The notes under the pieces are model-generated. The model worked only from the letters and a program-made list of their open reading frames with translations, had not been told where the DNA came from and ran no database searches. A program made the position numbers and the translations under genes. DNA of 64,000 bases, taken from positions 434,001-498,000 of the forward strand of contig NZ_FRCN01000004.1 in the NCBI RefSeq assembly GCF_900142925.1, read 5' to 3'. The stretch comes from Chitinophaga sp. CF418. GTDB lineage: Bacteria > Bacteroidota > Bacteroidia > Chitinophagales > Chitinophagaceae. Shown here piece after piece: positions 1 through 10,163 of this stretch; the first letter of the stretch is position 1, and each line of letters starts with the position of its first letter.

Positions 1-39
1 GATCACACCGGGGACAATAAAATATTCACCTGGGATCAT
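1..39 (-). CDS. ureB: Urease subunit beta, N-terminal fragment (cut by window edge)
   Basis: Thirteen codons read MIPGEYFIVPGVI from an ATG at 39. This matches the usual start of the urease beta subunit. The rest lies left of the window. It follows ureA by 37 bases on the same strand, the normal gene order of a urease operon. Only the first residues are visible, so the call leans on the ureA neighbour. Confidence 0.8.
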   Translation of the reverse strand, partial: MIPGEYFIVPGVI

Positions 40-76
40 AGTTGAAGAGGATTTAGCTATTGGTTGATTGTCGTTC

Positions 77-379
77 TTATCTGATCGGATGATGTACTGT
101 CACCAGCTTGGAACCATCCGGGAAAGTAGCTTCTATCTGGATCTCATCGATCATTTCCGGAATACCTTCCATCACATCTTCGCGGGTCAGGATAGTAGCG
201 CCGTACTGCATCAGCTGCGCAACTGTCTGTCCGTCCCTGGCCGCTTCCTGTAAGCGGCTGCTGATCAATGCTATTGCTTCCGGATAATTCAGTTTGAGTC
301 CCCTGGCCTTTCTCTTTTCAGCAAGTTCTCCCGCCAGGTATAACAATAGTTTTTCAGTTTCCCTTGCCGTTAAATGCAT
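77..379 (-). CDS. ureA: Urease subunit gamma
   Basis: Small structural subunit of the nickel enzyme urease, which hydrolyses urea to ammonia and carbamate in the cytoplasm. The 100-residue protein has the family's normal length. It carries the very conserved stretches [13 protein letters not shown] near residue 28, [14 protein letters not shown] near residue 64 and a C-terminal [17 protein letters not shown]. The ATG at 379 gives the canonical MHLTxRE start. A ureB start lies 37 bases downstream, so this is the head of a urease operon running off the left edge. The subunit has no catalytic residues of its own; it supports the UreC trimer. Identification is secure. Confidence 0.97.
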   Translation of the reverse strand: MHLTARETEKLLLYLAGELAEKRKARGLKLNYPEAIALISSRLQEAARDGQTVAQLMQYGATILTREDVMEGIPEMIDEIQIEATFPDGSKLVTVHHPIR

Positions 380-488
380 AGTATTTTGGTTTAAATGTGT
401 CTTAGTCCTGACAGTTTGTTACAGGGAAATGGGTTAATGAAATTACAGTGATCTTCCCTCTGTTAATTTACGCAAAAAAAGCAGAAAG

Positions 489-520
489 TAAAACGCTCAA
501 TGCGGAATGCATTGAGCGTT
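489..520 (-). terminator. Rho-independent terminator downstream of ppc
   Basis: A perfect 12-bp stem (AACGCTCAATGC at 492-503 paired with 509-520) encloses a 5-base loop. On the minus strand it is followed by TTTTAC. It lies 29 bases past the ppc stop, so it should end the ppc transcript before ureA. Confidence 0.8.
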
Positions 521-548
521 TGTTATTATGACAAGTGTTGCAATCGTA

Positions 549-3128
549 TCAGGCAGAATTCCTGCCGGCATTGATGATACCAAAAGAGCAACGTACAACC
601 AGTTTTTCATACGTTTCTTTCAGTCCGTCACCATTACCTGCTTCATTGAGCTCACGGATACGGGCCAATGCACCCTGCTGAATGGTTAGTAGCGGCAGTA
701 CGATACGTTCGCGCATCTGTATAGACAGCTGGTCAATCGGCGATGCACCCATCAGCTCTGTTTGTCCTACCAGGCGCAGTATATATTCGCGTGTGCGTTT
801 ATATTCGTCATGTATCATATTCCATACCTCTCCAAAACGGGGATGTTTGCCATATGCAGCAGTCAGCGGGAAATAACTTTTCTTCATCGCCATCTGGCAG
901 TTGTCCAGCAGTGTGCGGAAGAACAGTGAATTTTTATACAGTTTTTCAACTGCACTCCATTTACCTGCTTTATCCAGCGCCTCCAATGAAGCTCCCACGC
1001 CATAGTAACCAGGCACGTTCTGTTTCAGCTGGCTCCACGCGCCCACATAAGGTACGGCCCTCAGATCATTGAGATTCAGCTTAGCTGCAGCATTCCGTTT
1101 GGATGGACGGCTGCCGATATTCGTTTCAGCATAGTAACGCAGCGGGCTTGCAAAGTCCAGGTAATCCAGGAAGTCAGGATGTAACTTCAGTTTATTGAAT
1201 GCCTTGAAGCCTTCATCTGCCAGTTCCTGCAGCAATGCATCCTCTTCATCTGCAAGGGTCACCTCCCGGGAAGAGAATATCTCATTGGCGATACCTGCAT
1301 GCACCAGTTGCTCTATGTTGAATTGTGCAGAGTCAACTGTTCCAAAGTTGGAACTGATGGTCTGCCCCTGTATAGTCAGCTGAATTTCTTCATTGGCAAT
1401 ATCCCGTCCCATAGATGCATAGAACTGGTGTGTTTTACCACCACCTCTTGCCGGAGGACCTCCGCGGCCATCGAAGAAGACTACATCTATCTCATATTCC
1501 CTGGAAATGCGTGTTAACTCCTGCTTAGCCTTGTGAATACTCCAGTTAGCCATCAGGTAGCCACCATCTTTGGTACCGTCAGAGAAGCCCAGCATGATGG
1601 TCTGTTTATTAGAACGCTTACGCAGGTGTTCCCTGTAAGCCGCATTATCATACAGCTCACGCATCACATTACCAGCCTGGCGGAGATCGTCTATTGTTTC
1701 AAACAGCGGTACAATATCAACGCTCATGGATTCCTTCTGCCAGCCGGCCAGCAGGAACAGTCCATACACTTCCATCACGTTCAGCGCATTCATACTATGG
1801 CTGATAATATAGCGATGACAGCCAAACTCCCCGTTGTTCTGCTGTATTTCCTTTATTGCTGCGATAGTAGCCAGGGTGTCTTTATGCAGTGGCTCTTTCA
1901 GCGCATCCTGGCTCAGTGATCCTTTTATGTTCAGCAGGCTGTTTATTTTCTCTTCATCAGAGAGTGTTGCATAGTTGGATGGCAACAAGTCTGACTGAGC
2001 AGCTACCGCATCCAGCAGCGGCCCATGTACAGAGCTATCCTGCCTGATATCGAGGGTGGCAAAGAACAGACCGAACAGTTCTACCCGGCTTGCCAGGTCG
2101 TCGAGCAGGTTCAGGAAGAGTGCATTGTTCTCTTCAATGAGCACAATGCGGATACGTGCCAGTGTATCCAGGATCTCCTGCTGGGTGATATTGGTCTTAT
2201 GACCGGGAATAAACAGATTGCTGTACAGCTGCTGTTCCAGTGCGGCCAGTTCCTGTTCAATCCCTTTAAAGGTGAGGCGACGTTTCAGCCTGCGTACATC
2301 CAGGTAATAACATTTGAGAATACCTCCGCGCAATGCTTCCGCCACACGCAATGTAGTGTCTGCAGTTACGAAGGGATTACCATCGCGGTCGCCACCGGGC
2401 CAGAAGCCCATTCTGATCACCGGATTAGTACTATTGATAGAGGAAGGGAATTGTGCTTTTAGTTTGGATATAATACGTCCGGCAGCCTGGTAGAAAGTAT
2501 TCTCCAGGAACCATAACAGGCTGATAGCCTCGTCATAAGGCGTAGGCTTTTCCTTTTTGAAGAACGGTGTTTTACCCAACTGCTGCAGGTAAGAGTTTAC
2601 CTGCGCTGTATTATCATTGATCAATGCTCTTGACAGGTCATTGATGATGGTGAGCACGCTACCCGGGTAGAATTGGGTAGGGTGGGCCGTCAATACTAAT
2701 CTCACTGAAAAATCCTGCAGTTTCTTAGCGAGCTTTTCTTCCGCCTGTTCTGCGATGATCTCTGCCTGCAGATGGCTCAGCGAGCCTGAGCCGTGCATGT
2801 CATGAATATCGCGGAAAGCTGCATCTTCCAGGGCGTCAAACAGCACTACCTGTCTTTCAGCATACTGCACAAAGCGGAACATGAGGTCCAGCTTCTGCTG
2901 CTCATTACTGCAGGAGGTGTATTGTTGAAAATAAGAGTTGAGAATTTCCTGGGGACTCTTTTCCTTTTCATATCCTTCTTCACAATGGATCAGGAACAAT
3001 GATAAAAATACGCCGGTTCTTTCTACCTTATGAAAAGGCAATGCAGTAAAGAGACTATTGTATAACTGGAACTTGGTGCCAACCAGGTTCTTGAATAATT
3101 GCAAGGTATTATTAACCGGTGCTTCCAT
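549..3128 (-). CDS. ppc: Phosphoenolpyruvate carboxylase
   Basis: Carboxylates PEP with bicarbonate to give oxaloacetate, the anaplerotic feed to the citric acid cycle, in the cytoplasm. At 859 residues it has the usual bacterial length. Family signatures are all present: LTAHPTQ with the catalytic histidine, FWPGGDRDGNPFVT, GFSDGTKDGGYLMANW, the loop FFDGRGGPPARGGG, and a C-terminal GIINAGRNSA tail close to the classic AGxRNTG end. HPTQ in place of the more common HPTE and SDGTKDGG in place of SDSNKDGG mark a divergent Bacteroidota-type enzyme. The ATG at 3128 starts MEAPVNNTLQ. It appears monocistronic, with a strong terminator just downstream. Confidence 0.95.
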   Translation of the reverse strand: MEAPVNNTLQLFKNLVGTKFQLYNSLFTALPFHKVERTGVFLSLFLIHCEEGYEKEKSPQEILNSYFQQYTSCSNEQQKLDLMFRFVQYAERQVVLFDALEDAAFRDIHDMHGSGSLSHLQAEIIAEQAEEKLAKKLQDFSVRLVLTAHPTQFYPGSVLTIINDLSRALINDNTAQVNSYLQQLGKTPFFKKEKPTPYDEAISLLWFLENTFYQAAGRIISKLKAQFPSSINSTNPVIRMGFWPGGDRDGNPFVTADTTLRVAEALRGGILKCYYLDVRRLKRRLTFKGIEQELAALEQQLYSNLFIPGHKTNITQQEILDTLARIRIVLIEENNALFLNLLDDLASRVELFGLFFATLDIRQDSSVHGPLLDAVAAQSDLLPSNYATLSDEEKINSLLNIKGSLSQDALKEPLHKDTLATIAAIKEIQQNNGEFGCHRYIISHSMNALNVMEVYGLFLLAGWQKESMSVDIVPLFETIDDLRQAGNVMRELYDNAAYREHLRKRSNKQTIMLGFSDGTKDGGYLMANWSIHKAKQELTRISREYEIDVVFFDGRGGPPARGGGKTHQFYASMGRDIANEEIQLTIQGQTISSNFGTVDSAQFNIEQLVHAGIANEIFSSREVTLADEEDALLQELADEGFKAFNKLKLHPDFLDYLDFASPLRYYAETNIGSRPSKRNAAAKLNLNDLRAVPYVGAWSQLKQNVPGYYGVGASLEALDKAGKWSAVEKLYKNSLFFRTLLDNCQMAMKKSYFPLTAAYGKHPRFGEVWNMIHDEYKRTREYILRLVGQTELMGASPIDQLSIQMRERIVLPLLTIQQGALARIRELNEAGNGDGLKETYEKLVVRCSFGIINAGRNSA

Positions 3129-3224
3129 AACTAAATTTCGTAATTTAAAAGAGCCTTTGCCAACCGGGAGCTAAAAATAATATAAAATAGTTACAAAGTA
3201 GAATGGAAAGTTATTAGAAAGAGT

Positions 3225-3252
3225 AAGGCCGCAGCTTCCGCCACGGCCTTTT
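3225..3252 (-). terminator. Probable terminator between tonB and ppc
   Basis: A 7-bp GC-rich stem (AAGGCCG at 3225-3231 with CGGCCTT at 3244-3250) lies between the tonB stop and the ppc start. On the minus strand it is followed by a weak pyrimidine stretch (ACTCTTTCT). It probably ends the tonB transcript, but the T-run is poor. Confidence 0.45.
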
Positions 3253-3338
3253 CGCAAGTCCCCCTTAAATTTGGGTGTGTTGAGAGAATAAACCTGTTAA
3301 TTGAGTAATATGATCGGGTAAAAAGGAATTAGTCTTAT

Positions 3339-4178
3339 TTATTTCTCTAATCTGAAGCCAACCGGCAATATATACCTTACACTCACAGAATGTCCGTTTT
3401 GCCGGCCCGGTTTCCAGTTTGGCATTAACTTTACCACTCTCGTTGCTTCCTCTTCCAGTCCGCCTCCCCTTTGGGCCCCTACAGTCTGTACTTCACTGAT
3501 CTTTCCTTCAAAGTTTACTACAAACTGTACAAATATCTTCCCCTCAATACCAGTTTCCTGTGCCATGTGTGGATACCGAATGTTCTTCTGAAGGAATCTT
3601 GCCAATGCATCGTCACCACCGGGAAAAGATGGCATAATCTCTATATAGCCATCTATAATTTCTCTTTCCGCCACCTTGGGTGGTTCTACAATGGGACCGC
3701 CTGGCGTACCATCACCGGCAAACGGATTCTCAACCCTATTGGGATCACCTTGAATATTAGCGACACCGATAGCTTTATTACCAATGCTATCTAACTTCGG
3801 CATTTCATCTTCCGGACGTACAAGATCATCTTCTGTAATAGTGGGTGTGGCAACTCTAATGGATGAAGAGGCCGGCGGTGGTGGTGTAGCAGGAGGTGGT
3901 GGTGGCGGTGTTACGGGTTTGTCCTCCGGAATTTCAAGATCTTTTAAGATCGTTTCTTTCACTGCTACGTCTTTTCGTGTATGCATGTCCGCAGCCATCA
4001 GTTTATTACTGAGTACATATCCACCGATGATGACCAATGCGATGGAAGTCGTACCAATAATGGCGTTGCGCACACGCCTGTCTTCACTTCTACGTAAATC
4101 ATAGGCACCGTAGTCTTTATTCCGACCATCAAAAAGAATGTCGAGAAAGTCTGATTTAATAATGTTCGTTGCATTCAT
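3339..4178 (-). CDS. TonB family energy-transducing protein
   Basis: Carries proton-motive-force energy from an ExbB/ExbD complex in the inner membrane to TonB-dependent receptors. The 279-residue protein has a short cytoplasmic N-terminus (FDGRNKDYGAYDLRR, typical of Bacteroidota TonBs) and one membrane segment at about residues 39-58. A proline-rich periplasmic spacer (PPPPPPATPPPP near residue 95) follows, then a C-terminal TonB domain with PSFPGGDDAL, YPHMAQETGIEGKIFVQFVV and WKPGRQNG. No exbB or exbD is adjacent, so it probably serves several receptors, possibly including the one encoded next door. It starts at ATG 4178, and transcription is divergent from the receptor gene. Confidence 0.93.
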   Translation of the reverse strand: MNATNIIKSDFLDILFDGRNKDYGAYDLRRSEDRRVRNAIIGTTSIALVIIGGYVLSNKLMAADMHTRKDVAVKETILKDLEIPEDKPVTPPPPPPATPPPPASSSIRVATPTITEDDLVRPEDEMPKLDSIGNKAIGVANIQGDPNRVENPFAGDGTPGGPIVEPPKVAEREIIDGYIEIMPSFPGGDDALARFLQKNIRYPHMAQETGIEGKIFVQFVVNFEGKISEVQTVGAQRGGGLEEEATRVVKLMPNWKPGRQNGHSVSVRYILPVGFRLEK

Positions 4179-5040
4179 GGGATAAACATTTACAATATAG
4201 ATGCAACGTCATTATTTTTCCATAAGAGAATTTTAAAAACTTTAAGAGGAGTATAAATATTACCAGCCCAGATTGAAATCCGGATCGGGATCACCTATTT
4301 GCTAAAGGAAGTATTCACTATCTTTTAATAGTAACGATATGATCGTTACCCCACAGGTATAAATAATGTTGTAATAAATAAAGTTGGTAGATAAAAAGGT
4401 AAGGAGGTAATGCCAGGGGGCGCGGGAGGTATATTACATTATAATTTACCACCAATAAATCTGCAACACACCTTCCCCGCTAGCCTGACCGGGCATTTTA
4501 TTTACAGCTTATAGCAAACAATATCTTAGTGATCAGCAACAGCTGTTGTAAACAACTGTACTACAAAATTGGGTATGATCATTCTTCACCACTACACCCA
4601 TCTTACTACGTATCAATAATCCATTATGCTGATGCATATAATAATCAGTTTTTGATTTTTATGTTGCTGATAATATTGCTTTGCTGGTGGGACAAAACAA
4701 GGAGAATACTCAGCGCTTTTTCTCCGGGTGGTGGTAAATCTTATTAGTCTACTGAATCTGTAGACAAATATACAGCATGTAATTAGATTTCCAAATTCAA
4801 AGACATTATTTTTTTCAGGCAGCATTATTGCACATAACAAACTGCTGATTATCACAGCCGAAAAACGTGTAGCAATTTATACAGGGCATATCATCATGAT
4901 GGATCGCAAAGACATTCCATAGCAAGCCATAACATTGTCAGGGAATAATATTATTAGTAGTGAGTAATACCGGTGATCCTAATTAGCCTGTCAAATAAGG
5001 AAAATACAAGTAGATTTGAAATAATAGAAGACACCATCTG
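4179..5040. other. 862-base intergenic region between divergent tonB and receptor genes
   Basis: AT-rich region without a convincing gene. Two overlapping reading frames of about 70-80 codons (around 4529-4855) have no recognisable family, no signal peptide and unlikely composition. It should hold the promoters of both flanking genes. No clear riboswitch, Fur box or terminator was seen. Confidence 0.5.
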
Positions 5041-7089
5041 ATGAAAAAAATTCTACTGGCACTTAGTATACTACCGCTGGCCACTTATGCACAATCATCA
5101 TCTGATACTACCCACCGTTTACGGGAAGTAGTGATACAGGCATATCCCGGCAAACAGTTTACCTTGCTCCAGGTACCTACCAGCAGTACTGTACTTACCG
5201 ACCGCCAGTTACAACTGCAACAGGGCGTCACACTATTACCAGCATTGAATACCGTACCCGGCGTACGGATGGAAGAACGTTCCCCCGGCAGTTACCGTTT
5301 ATCTTTAAGAGGTAGCCTTTTACGCTCTCCTTTTGGCATCCGGAACGTAAAACTATACCTGGACGAGATCCCGCTGACGGATGCTGGCGGCAATTCCTAT
5401 CTCAATCTTGCCGACCCGGGAAGTTTCCAGGGTATTGAAGTATTAAAGGGACCAGATGGCAGCCAGTTCGGTGCCAACTCAGGTGGTGTAGTGCTGTTCC
5501 ATCCGGCAGGCACATTGTCAGACAGCAGTCGCCTGAAGGCCGACATACAGGGTGGCAGTTATGGCCTGTTCCGTGAGCAAATAGGCTTACACCAACAGTG
5601 GGGCAATTATAAGCTGAATATCTATCAAGCTATACACCATTCTGATGGCTACCGGGATAACAGTGCTATGAAGAGATATTATGTACAAACAGCCCAGGAA
5701 TGGCAATATAATCCTCATAACCAACTTAAGCTAATCGCGTTTTACAGTGACCTGGACTACCATACTCCTGGTGGTTTGACGGCAGCACAGTTAGCAACCA
5801 ATCCAAAAGGATCACGCCCCGCTACGCCCACATTGCCCAGCGCCATCACTCAGCAGGCCGGCATCCGGAATAAAACAGCGTTCGGCGGCCTGGTACATAC
5901 CTCACAGCTCGCCACACACTGGCAGCATGTGATCACTGTATTTGGCAGCAATACCCACTTCGAAAATCCATTTATCACCAACTTCGAAGCAAGGGATGAA
6001 AATACTTTTGGCGCCCGTACCTATATTGCCCTGCAGGACCAGCCGCTGGGCAACAGCAATATGCGGCTGGACTGGACAACAGGTATGGAATGGCAGCAGA
6101 CAGGCGCCGATATTGACAACTATGGCAACAGGGCCGGCGTGAGAGACACCTTACAAGCCGCCAGCGACATCACTGCCCGTCAATACTTCTACTTTACCGG
6201 TGTTACCTTACGTCCCGGCAAACAATGGGTCGCCGAAGCAGCTGTAAGTGTCAATTATTACCGCTACCACTTCAATGATCTGGCGGCAGGCATGGATGGT
6301 AAAAAGAAGTTTACGGCCGAACTAATGCCCCGCTTCTCCCTCTCTTACCTGATAACACCCGATCTGGCGGCACGCGCCACTGTAAGCAGGGGCTACTCCC
6401 CTCCTTCCATCGCGGAGGTACGTGCTTCAGACAATATTATCAATACCGCCCTGCAGGCAGAAACCGGCTGGAATTATGAAACAGGCCTACGGTTCAATAG
6501 CCGTAACAACCGTTTCCAGGCGGATGCGGCTGTTTTCTATTACGAACTGCAGGATGCCATCGTCCGCAAGCTGCATGATGATGGTACAGAGTTCTTCACC
6601 AATGCCGGCGGTACTCATCAGACAGGTGTGGAGTTCCAGGGTTCTGCCTGGTTGCAGTCCCCCAGACGTCAGGGCTTTATCCTCGGCATACAGCTCCAGG
6701 GAAGTTATACCTACAGTCATTTCCTCTTCAGCGACTATATCAGCGCAGGCAAGGATCTTTCCGGCAATGCATTAACAGGCGTTCCGAAAAATATTGCCAC
6801 AGCGTCCCTGCTTGTGGAATTCCCCGCACGGGTATCACTATACGGCCAGTATACCTACACAGACCGCCTGCCGCTGGATGATGCCAATACCGCTTTTGCT
6901 AAGGAATATCACCTGGTACAGGCGAAAGTCAACTGGGGTGTCAATAAATGGCTGGCATTGTATGCAGGCGCAGACAACCTGCTGAACCAGCGTTATAGCC
7001 TGGGCAATGACCTGAATGCCGTGGGCGCCAGGTATTATAATCCAGCCCCGGGAAGAAATTATTACGGCGGCCTGAGAGTGATTTTATAA
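5041..7089 (+). CDS. TonB-dependent outer-membrane receptor (siderophore/cofactor type)
   Basis: Outer-membrane beta-barrel transporter powered by TonB. The 682-residue precursor starts MKKILLALSILPLATYAQ, a clear signal peptide. A plug domain follows (about residues 25-150: LREVVIQAY as TonB-box-like segment, PALNTVPGVRMEER, YLDEIPLTDAGG, IEVLKGPDGSQFGANSGGVV), then a barrel ending in an aromatic strand (YYGGLRVIL). It lacks the N-terminal carboxypeptidase-like domain of SusC proteins and has no SusD partner. Its length also fits receptors for iron chelates, heme or cobalamin better than glycan importers. The substrate cannot be read from sequence. It is divergent from tonB and probably monocistronic. 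Confidence 0.9.
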   Translation: MKKILLALSILPLATYAQSSSDTTHRLREVVIQAYPGKQFTLLQVPTSSTVLTDRQLQLQQGVTLLPALNTVPGVRMEERSPGSYRLSLRGSLLRSPFGIRNVKLYLDEIPLTDAGGNSYLNLADPGSFQGIEVLKGPDGSQFGANSGGVVLFHPAGTLSDSSRLKADIQGGSYGLFREQIGLHQQWGNYKLNIYQAIHHSDGYRDNSAMKRYYVQTAQEWQYNPHNQLKLIAFYSDLDYHTPGGLTAAQLATNPKGSRPATPTLPSAITQQAGIRNKTAFGGLVHTSQLATHWQHVITVFGSNTHFENPFITNFEARDENTFGARTYIALQDQPLGNSNMRLDWTTGMEWQQTGADIDNYGNRAGVRDTLQAASDITARQYFYFTGVTLRPGKQWVAEAAVSVNYYRYHFNDLAAGMDGKKKFTAELMPRFSLSYLITPDLAARATVSRGYSPPSIAEVRASDNIINTALQAETGWNYETGLRFNSRNNRFQADAAVFYYELQDAIVRKLHDDGTEFFTNAGGTHQTGVEFQGSAWLQSPRRQGFILGIQLQGSYTYSHFLFSDYISAGKDLSGNALTGVPKNIATASLLVEFPARVSLYGQYTYTDRLPLDDANTAFAKEYHLVQAKVNWGVNKWLALYAGADNLLNQRYSLGNDLNAVGARYYNPAPGRNYYGGLRVIL

Positions 7090-7252
7090 TCCCCCAATGC
7101 TGTATTACGGATACATGGGGAGCCTTATAATACCCACCTGCCTACTGTATTGCAGCGGTTGAAGGACACCCTTGCCGGGGACTAACGATTCCCGTTGGCT
7201 GGCTTGTTCAAGACCTGCACTTTAAAGAACTATGGCCTGCATGGCGCACATC

Positions 7253-7276
7253 AAAAGGGCCGCTGAAAAGCGGCCC
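7253..7276 (-). terminator. Terminator of the gal operon
   Basis: The hairpin GGGCCGC/GCGGCCC (7257-7276) with a short loop is followed on the minus strand by TTTT. It sits about 40 bases past the galT stop. Confidence 0.75.
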
Positions 7277-7318
7277 CTGCACATTTTGGTTCAAAAAAAG
7301 AATAAACAAAAAACAAGT

Positions 7319-8386
7319 CTATGCAGGCACCCCTGCTTTTTTATAATGCACTACCGGCAGCTCTCTTAACCGTCCGGCAGCATATTCCGGTGTAATATCC
7401 CTTTGAGGATGCGCCAGCATCTCATATCCCACCATAAACTTCTTCACAGTAGCAGAGCGCAGTAATGGCGGATAGAAGTGCATATGCCAGTGCCATTCAG
7501 GATGACTGTCGCCATCATTAAACGGCATCTGGTGCATACCTGCCGAATAAGGGAATGATGTTTCAAACAGATTATCATATTTGGTGGTCAGCTCTTTCAG
7601 GATAGCTGCCAGTCCATCACGTTCTGCAGGTGTGAATTGCAACAGATGTTGTACATGACGGCGGCTGATGATCATAGCCTCGTACGGCCATACTGCCCAG
7701 AAAGGCACCAGCGCCACAAAATGTTCATTCTGCGCAATGATACGTTCCTCCTGTTTCAGCTCCTTCTCCAGGTAAGCCGTCAGCAGGCTACGGCCATGCT
7801 GCTGATAATAATTGCGTTGCTGGCGTGTTTCCTTTTCTATCTCCATCGGCACATCTTCAGACGCCCATATCTGTCCATGCGGATGCGGATTACTGCATCC
7901 CATGATCTCTCCTTTATTTTCGAAGATCTGTATATACTTGATGAAAGGTACTGCTGCCAGCGATTCCAGTTCTGTATGCCAGAGGTCTACCACTTTACGG
8001 ATATCCGGCAGTTCCATCTCAGGTAAAGTAAGGTCATGACGCGGGCTGAAGCAGATCACACGGCATATGCCCTTTTGTGACCGGGCTACCAGCAGTCCGT
8101 CTTCATTCTCACCGCCCTTTGGTGTATCGGCCAGTAAGGCTGAGAAATCATTTGTAAAGGCGATAGGTCCGGTATATGCCGGATTCTTAGTTCCATCAGC
8201 ACGGGTATTGCCTGGACATAAATAACAATCCTCCACATAAGCCGGACGCTGTACCAGCGAAGGTGACTCCACCTTTCCCTGCCACGGGCGTTTGGAACGG
8301 TGAGGAGATACCAATACCCACTCTCCTGTCAGGATATTTAAACGGGTATGGGGATGAGCTGTAAGATCAAAGGTATTTTCAGACAT
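7319..8386 (-). CDS. galT: Galactose-1-phosphate uridylyltransferase
   Basis: Leloir-pathway enzyme that exchanges UMP between UDP-glucose and galactose 1-phosphate. The 355-residue protein has the normal length for the class I family. The active-site motif [14 protein letters not shown], with the HPH nucleophile triad, is intact. The N-terminal [20 protein letters not shown] and YLCPGNTR segments (the latter with one of the metal-binding cysteines) and the C-terminal HWHMHFYPP histidine cluster also match. It starts at ATG 8386 and follows galK on the same strand, with a 79-base gap containing a stem-loop, so the two form a galK-galT operon. Confidence 0.96.
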   Translation of the reverse strand: MSENTFDLTAHPHTRLNILTGEWVLVSPHRSKRPWQGKVESPSLVQRPAYVEDCYLCPGNTRADGTKNPAYTGPIAFTNDFSALLADTPKGGENEDGLLVARSQKGICRVICFSPRHDLTLPEMELPDIRKVVDLWHTELESLAAVPFIKYIQIFENKGEIMGCSNPHPHGQIWASEDVPMEIEKETRQQRNYYQQHGRSLLTAYLEKELKQEERIIAQNEHFVALVPFWAVWPYEAMIISRRHVQHLLQFTPAERDGLAAILKELTTKYDNLFETSFPYSAGMHQMPFNDGDSHPEWHWHMHFYPPLLRSATVKKFMVGYEMLAHPQRDITPEYAAGRLRELPVVHYKKAGVPA

Positions 8387-8417
8387 TCTCTCAGAACATT
8401 TATCAGAACACTTAATG

Positions 8418-8454
8418 AAGGACTGACCCTGTATATGGTGTAGGGCCAGTCCTT
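8418..8454 (-). other. Intercistronic stem-loop between galK and galT
   Basis: A 13-bp stem (8418-8430 with 8442-8454) has one non-Watson-Crick position and an 11-base loop. It is not followed by a T-run on the minus strand, so it looks like an mRNA processing or stability element rather than a terminator. Confidence 0.5.
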
Positions 8455-8465
8455 ATTATCAGCGC

Positions 8466-9632
8466 TTAATTGTTAACTAAATTATTCACCGTACGACAAC
8501 CATCTTCTATGCTGGTAACATACGCTTTCAGCGGAGTCTTGAACTGTTGTTCATAACCAGCGGCTGCTTTTTCCAGCAATGCCGGCACTGCTGATTTCTT
8601 CACGATATTGATGGTACAACCACCAAAGCCACCTCCCATCATACGGGCGCCCAGCACTCCCTGCTGACCAGCCGCAAATTCTGCCAGCCAGTTCAGTTCC
8701 GGACAGCTCACATTATACAGCTTGTCCAGCCCTTCATGCGTAGCAAACACTTTCTTACCAAATGCATGCAGATCATTACGCTGCAGATCTTCACATGCAT
8801 CCTGCAAGCGCTGTATTTCTTCTACCACATAGCGACAGCGGTTGTAAACAGTAGCATCATGTGCTTTTACATAAGCATCCAGCATATCCATATTGGCATC
8901 GCGGAGGCTGTTCACATGCGGATGATGTTTTTTGATCAATGCCACACCTGTTTCACATTCTTCGCGGCGGGTATTATATTCTGAGGATGCCAGGGAGTGC
9001 TTTACCTGTGTATCCAGCAGCACCAGGCTTACATCATCAAAGTTGAAAGGAATATATTCGTACTCCAGTGAAGCGCAATCCAGTTTGATCAGCTGTTGTT
9101 TTTTACCGAACATGCTCGCAAACTGGTCCATGATACCGCAACGCACACCCACGAAGTGGTTCTCTGCAGCCTGTGCCAGCAGCGTCATATCCCTACGGCC
9201 TATTTCCAGTCCGAAGAGTTCATTCAGTGCATAGATTGTAGCGCATTCCAGTGCAGCGGAGGATGAAAGGCCGGCGCCCAGGGGAACGTTACCACAGAAA
9301 GCACATTCAAAACCACCAATGATATGACCCGCCTGTTGCAGCTGCTGTACTACTCCCAGCAGATAATCAGGCCATTGCTGTGCGGTAGGTACCACTCTAT
9401 CCAGTGTTCCTTCATATTTGTCATTTACATCCAGTGCATGTAAAATGATCTTATTGTCATTACGTTTTACAATAGCCAGGTAAATGGCTTTGTCAATAGC
9501 AGCGGGCAATACAAACCCGTTATTATAGTCGGTATGCTCTCCGATCAGGTTAATACGCCCTGCCGCTCTTACCATAATTGGTTCCTGGTCAAAATGCTGC
9601 TGGGAAAAGGCGTTTAATTTAGCTTGCTCCAC
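8466..9632 (-). CDS. galK: Galactokinase
   Basis: GHMP-family kinase that phosphorylates D-galactose at C1, the first committed step of the Leloir pathway. The 388 residues match the family. GRINLIGEHTDYNNGFVLP (galactokinase signature) is near residue 26, and the ATP-binding loop PLGAGLSSSAALE is near residue 112. GIMDQFASMFG carries the catalytic Asp, and the C-terminal GARMMGGGFGGCTI is the third GHMP motif. The reading frame opens with GTG at 9632; no ATG fits upstream. It is the first gene of galK-galT. An inverted pair of LacI-type operator half-copies lies 270-400 bases upstream, suggesting carbohydrate control. Confidence 0.96.
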   Translation of the reverse strand: MEQAKLNAFSQQHFDQEPIMVRAAGRINLIGEHTDYNNGFVLPAAIDKAIYLAIVKRNDNKIILHALDVNDKYEGTLDRVVPTAQQWPDYLLGVVQQLQQAGHIIGGFECAFCGNVPLGAGLSSSAALECATIYALNELFGLEIGRRDMTLLAQAAENHFVGVRCGIMDQFASMFGKKQQLIKLDCASLEYEYIPFNFDDVSLVLLDTQVKHSLASSEYNTRREECETGVALIKKHHPHVNSLRDANMDMLDAYVKAHDATVYNRCRYVVEEIQRLQDACEDLQRNDLHAFGKKVFATHEGLDKLYNVSCPELNWLAEFAAGQQGVLGARMMGGGFGGCTINIVKKSAVPALLEKAAAGYEQQFKTPLKAYVTSIEDGCRTVNNLVNN

Positions 9633-9900
9633 TGTGTATTGTTTTAAATTTGTTGATATACTAATGGGAGATCATTGCGCTCCCGTCAAAGACTTAATCG
9701 TGGCGGTCTGTTACAGGCCATATTCCAGACAAATCAGCTGACGGCCCATATTGCAGGCTGTCTATTGTCGGCTGTTCTATTTCATCTGAAAACTGTATTG
9801 TTAATGATGAAGAAACCCTGTTGACATTTAAAATCTGACCGTGGATTTACTCATGGAATTTTTATTTATGTGGAATAATTCTCAAAGTTAAATGATTTAC

Positions 9901-10036
9901 GTAAACGATTACAATACTTCTCTCTAAATTACGGTGCAGTACGCTTAACCTATTGGCAGTTATCACAATAAATCATTGATAAACAACACAGTATAGAAAA
10001 AAGGATGTGGAATAGACATTAAATGTAATCGTTTAC
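9901..10036. promoter_or_regulatory. Inverted pair of 13-bp LacI-type operator candidates
   Basis: GTAAACGATTACA at 9901-9913 recurs as its exact reverse complement at 10024-10036. The core AAACGATT fits the AANCGNTT pattern common for LacI-family regulators. The left copy also abuts the palindrome TTTACGTAAA (9896-9905). The sites are about 110 bp apart, upstream of galK and near a LacI-family gene. A role in regulating gal or the regulator itself is inferred. Confidence 0.5.
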
Positions 10037-10163
10037 TTTCAATTTTGCAAGCTTCACTTTTCTTGTGGGCCCTTCTTTCGAATTTGTTGTTTTAGATATT
10101 CTTTACTATTGGAAAAAGGGACTGGTACGCGGCTCTCAGGTGGAATCCCTGGCTGTAGTTCCT

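Noticed and set aside
24..253. Plus-strand frame opposite ureA
   Set aside because: Shadow of the secure ureA gene; same for most long frames opposite ppc, SusC and the synthases.
4529..4855. Small open frames on both strands in the tonB/receptor gap
   Set aside because: Unlikely composition, no family match, mutually overlapping, no support from context.
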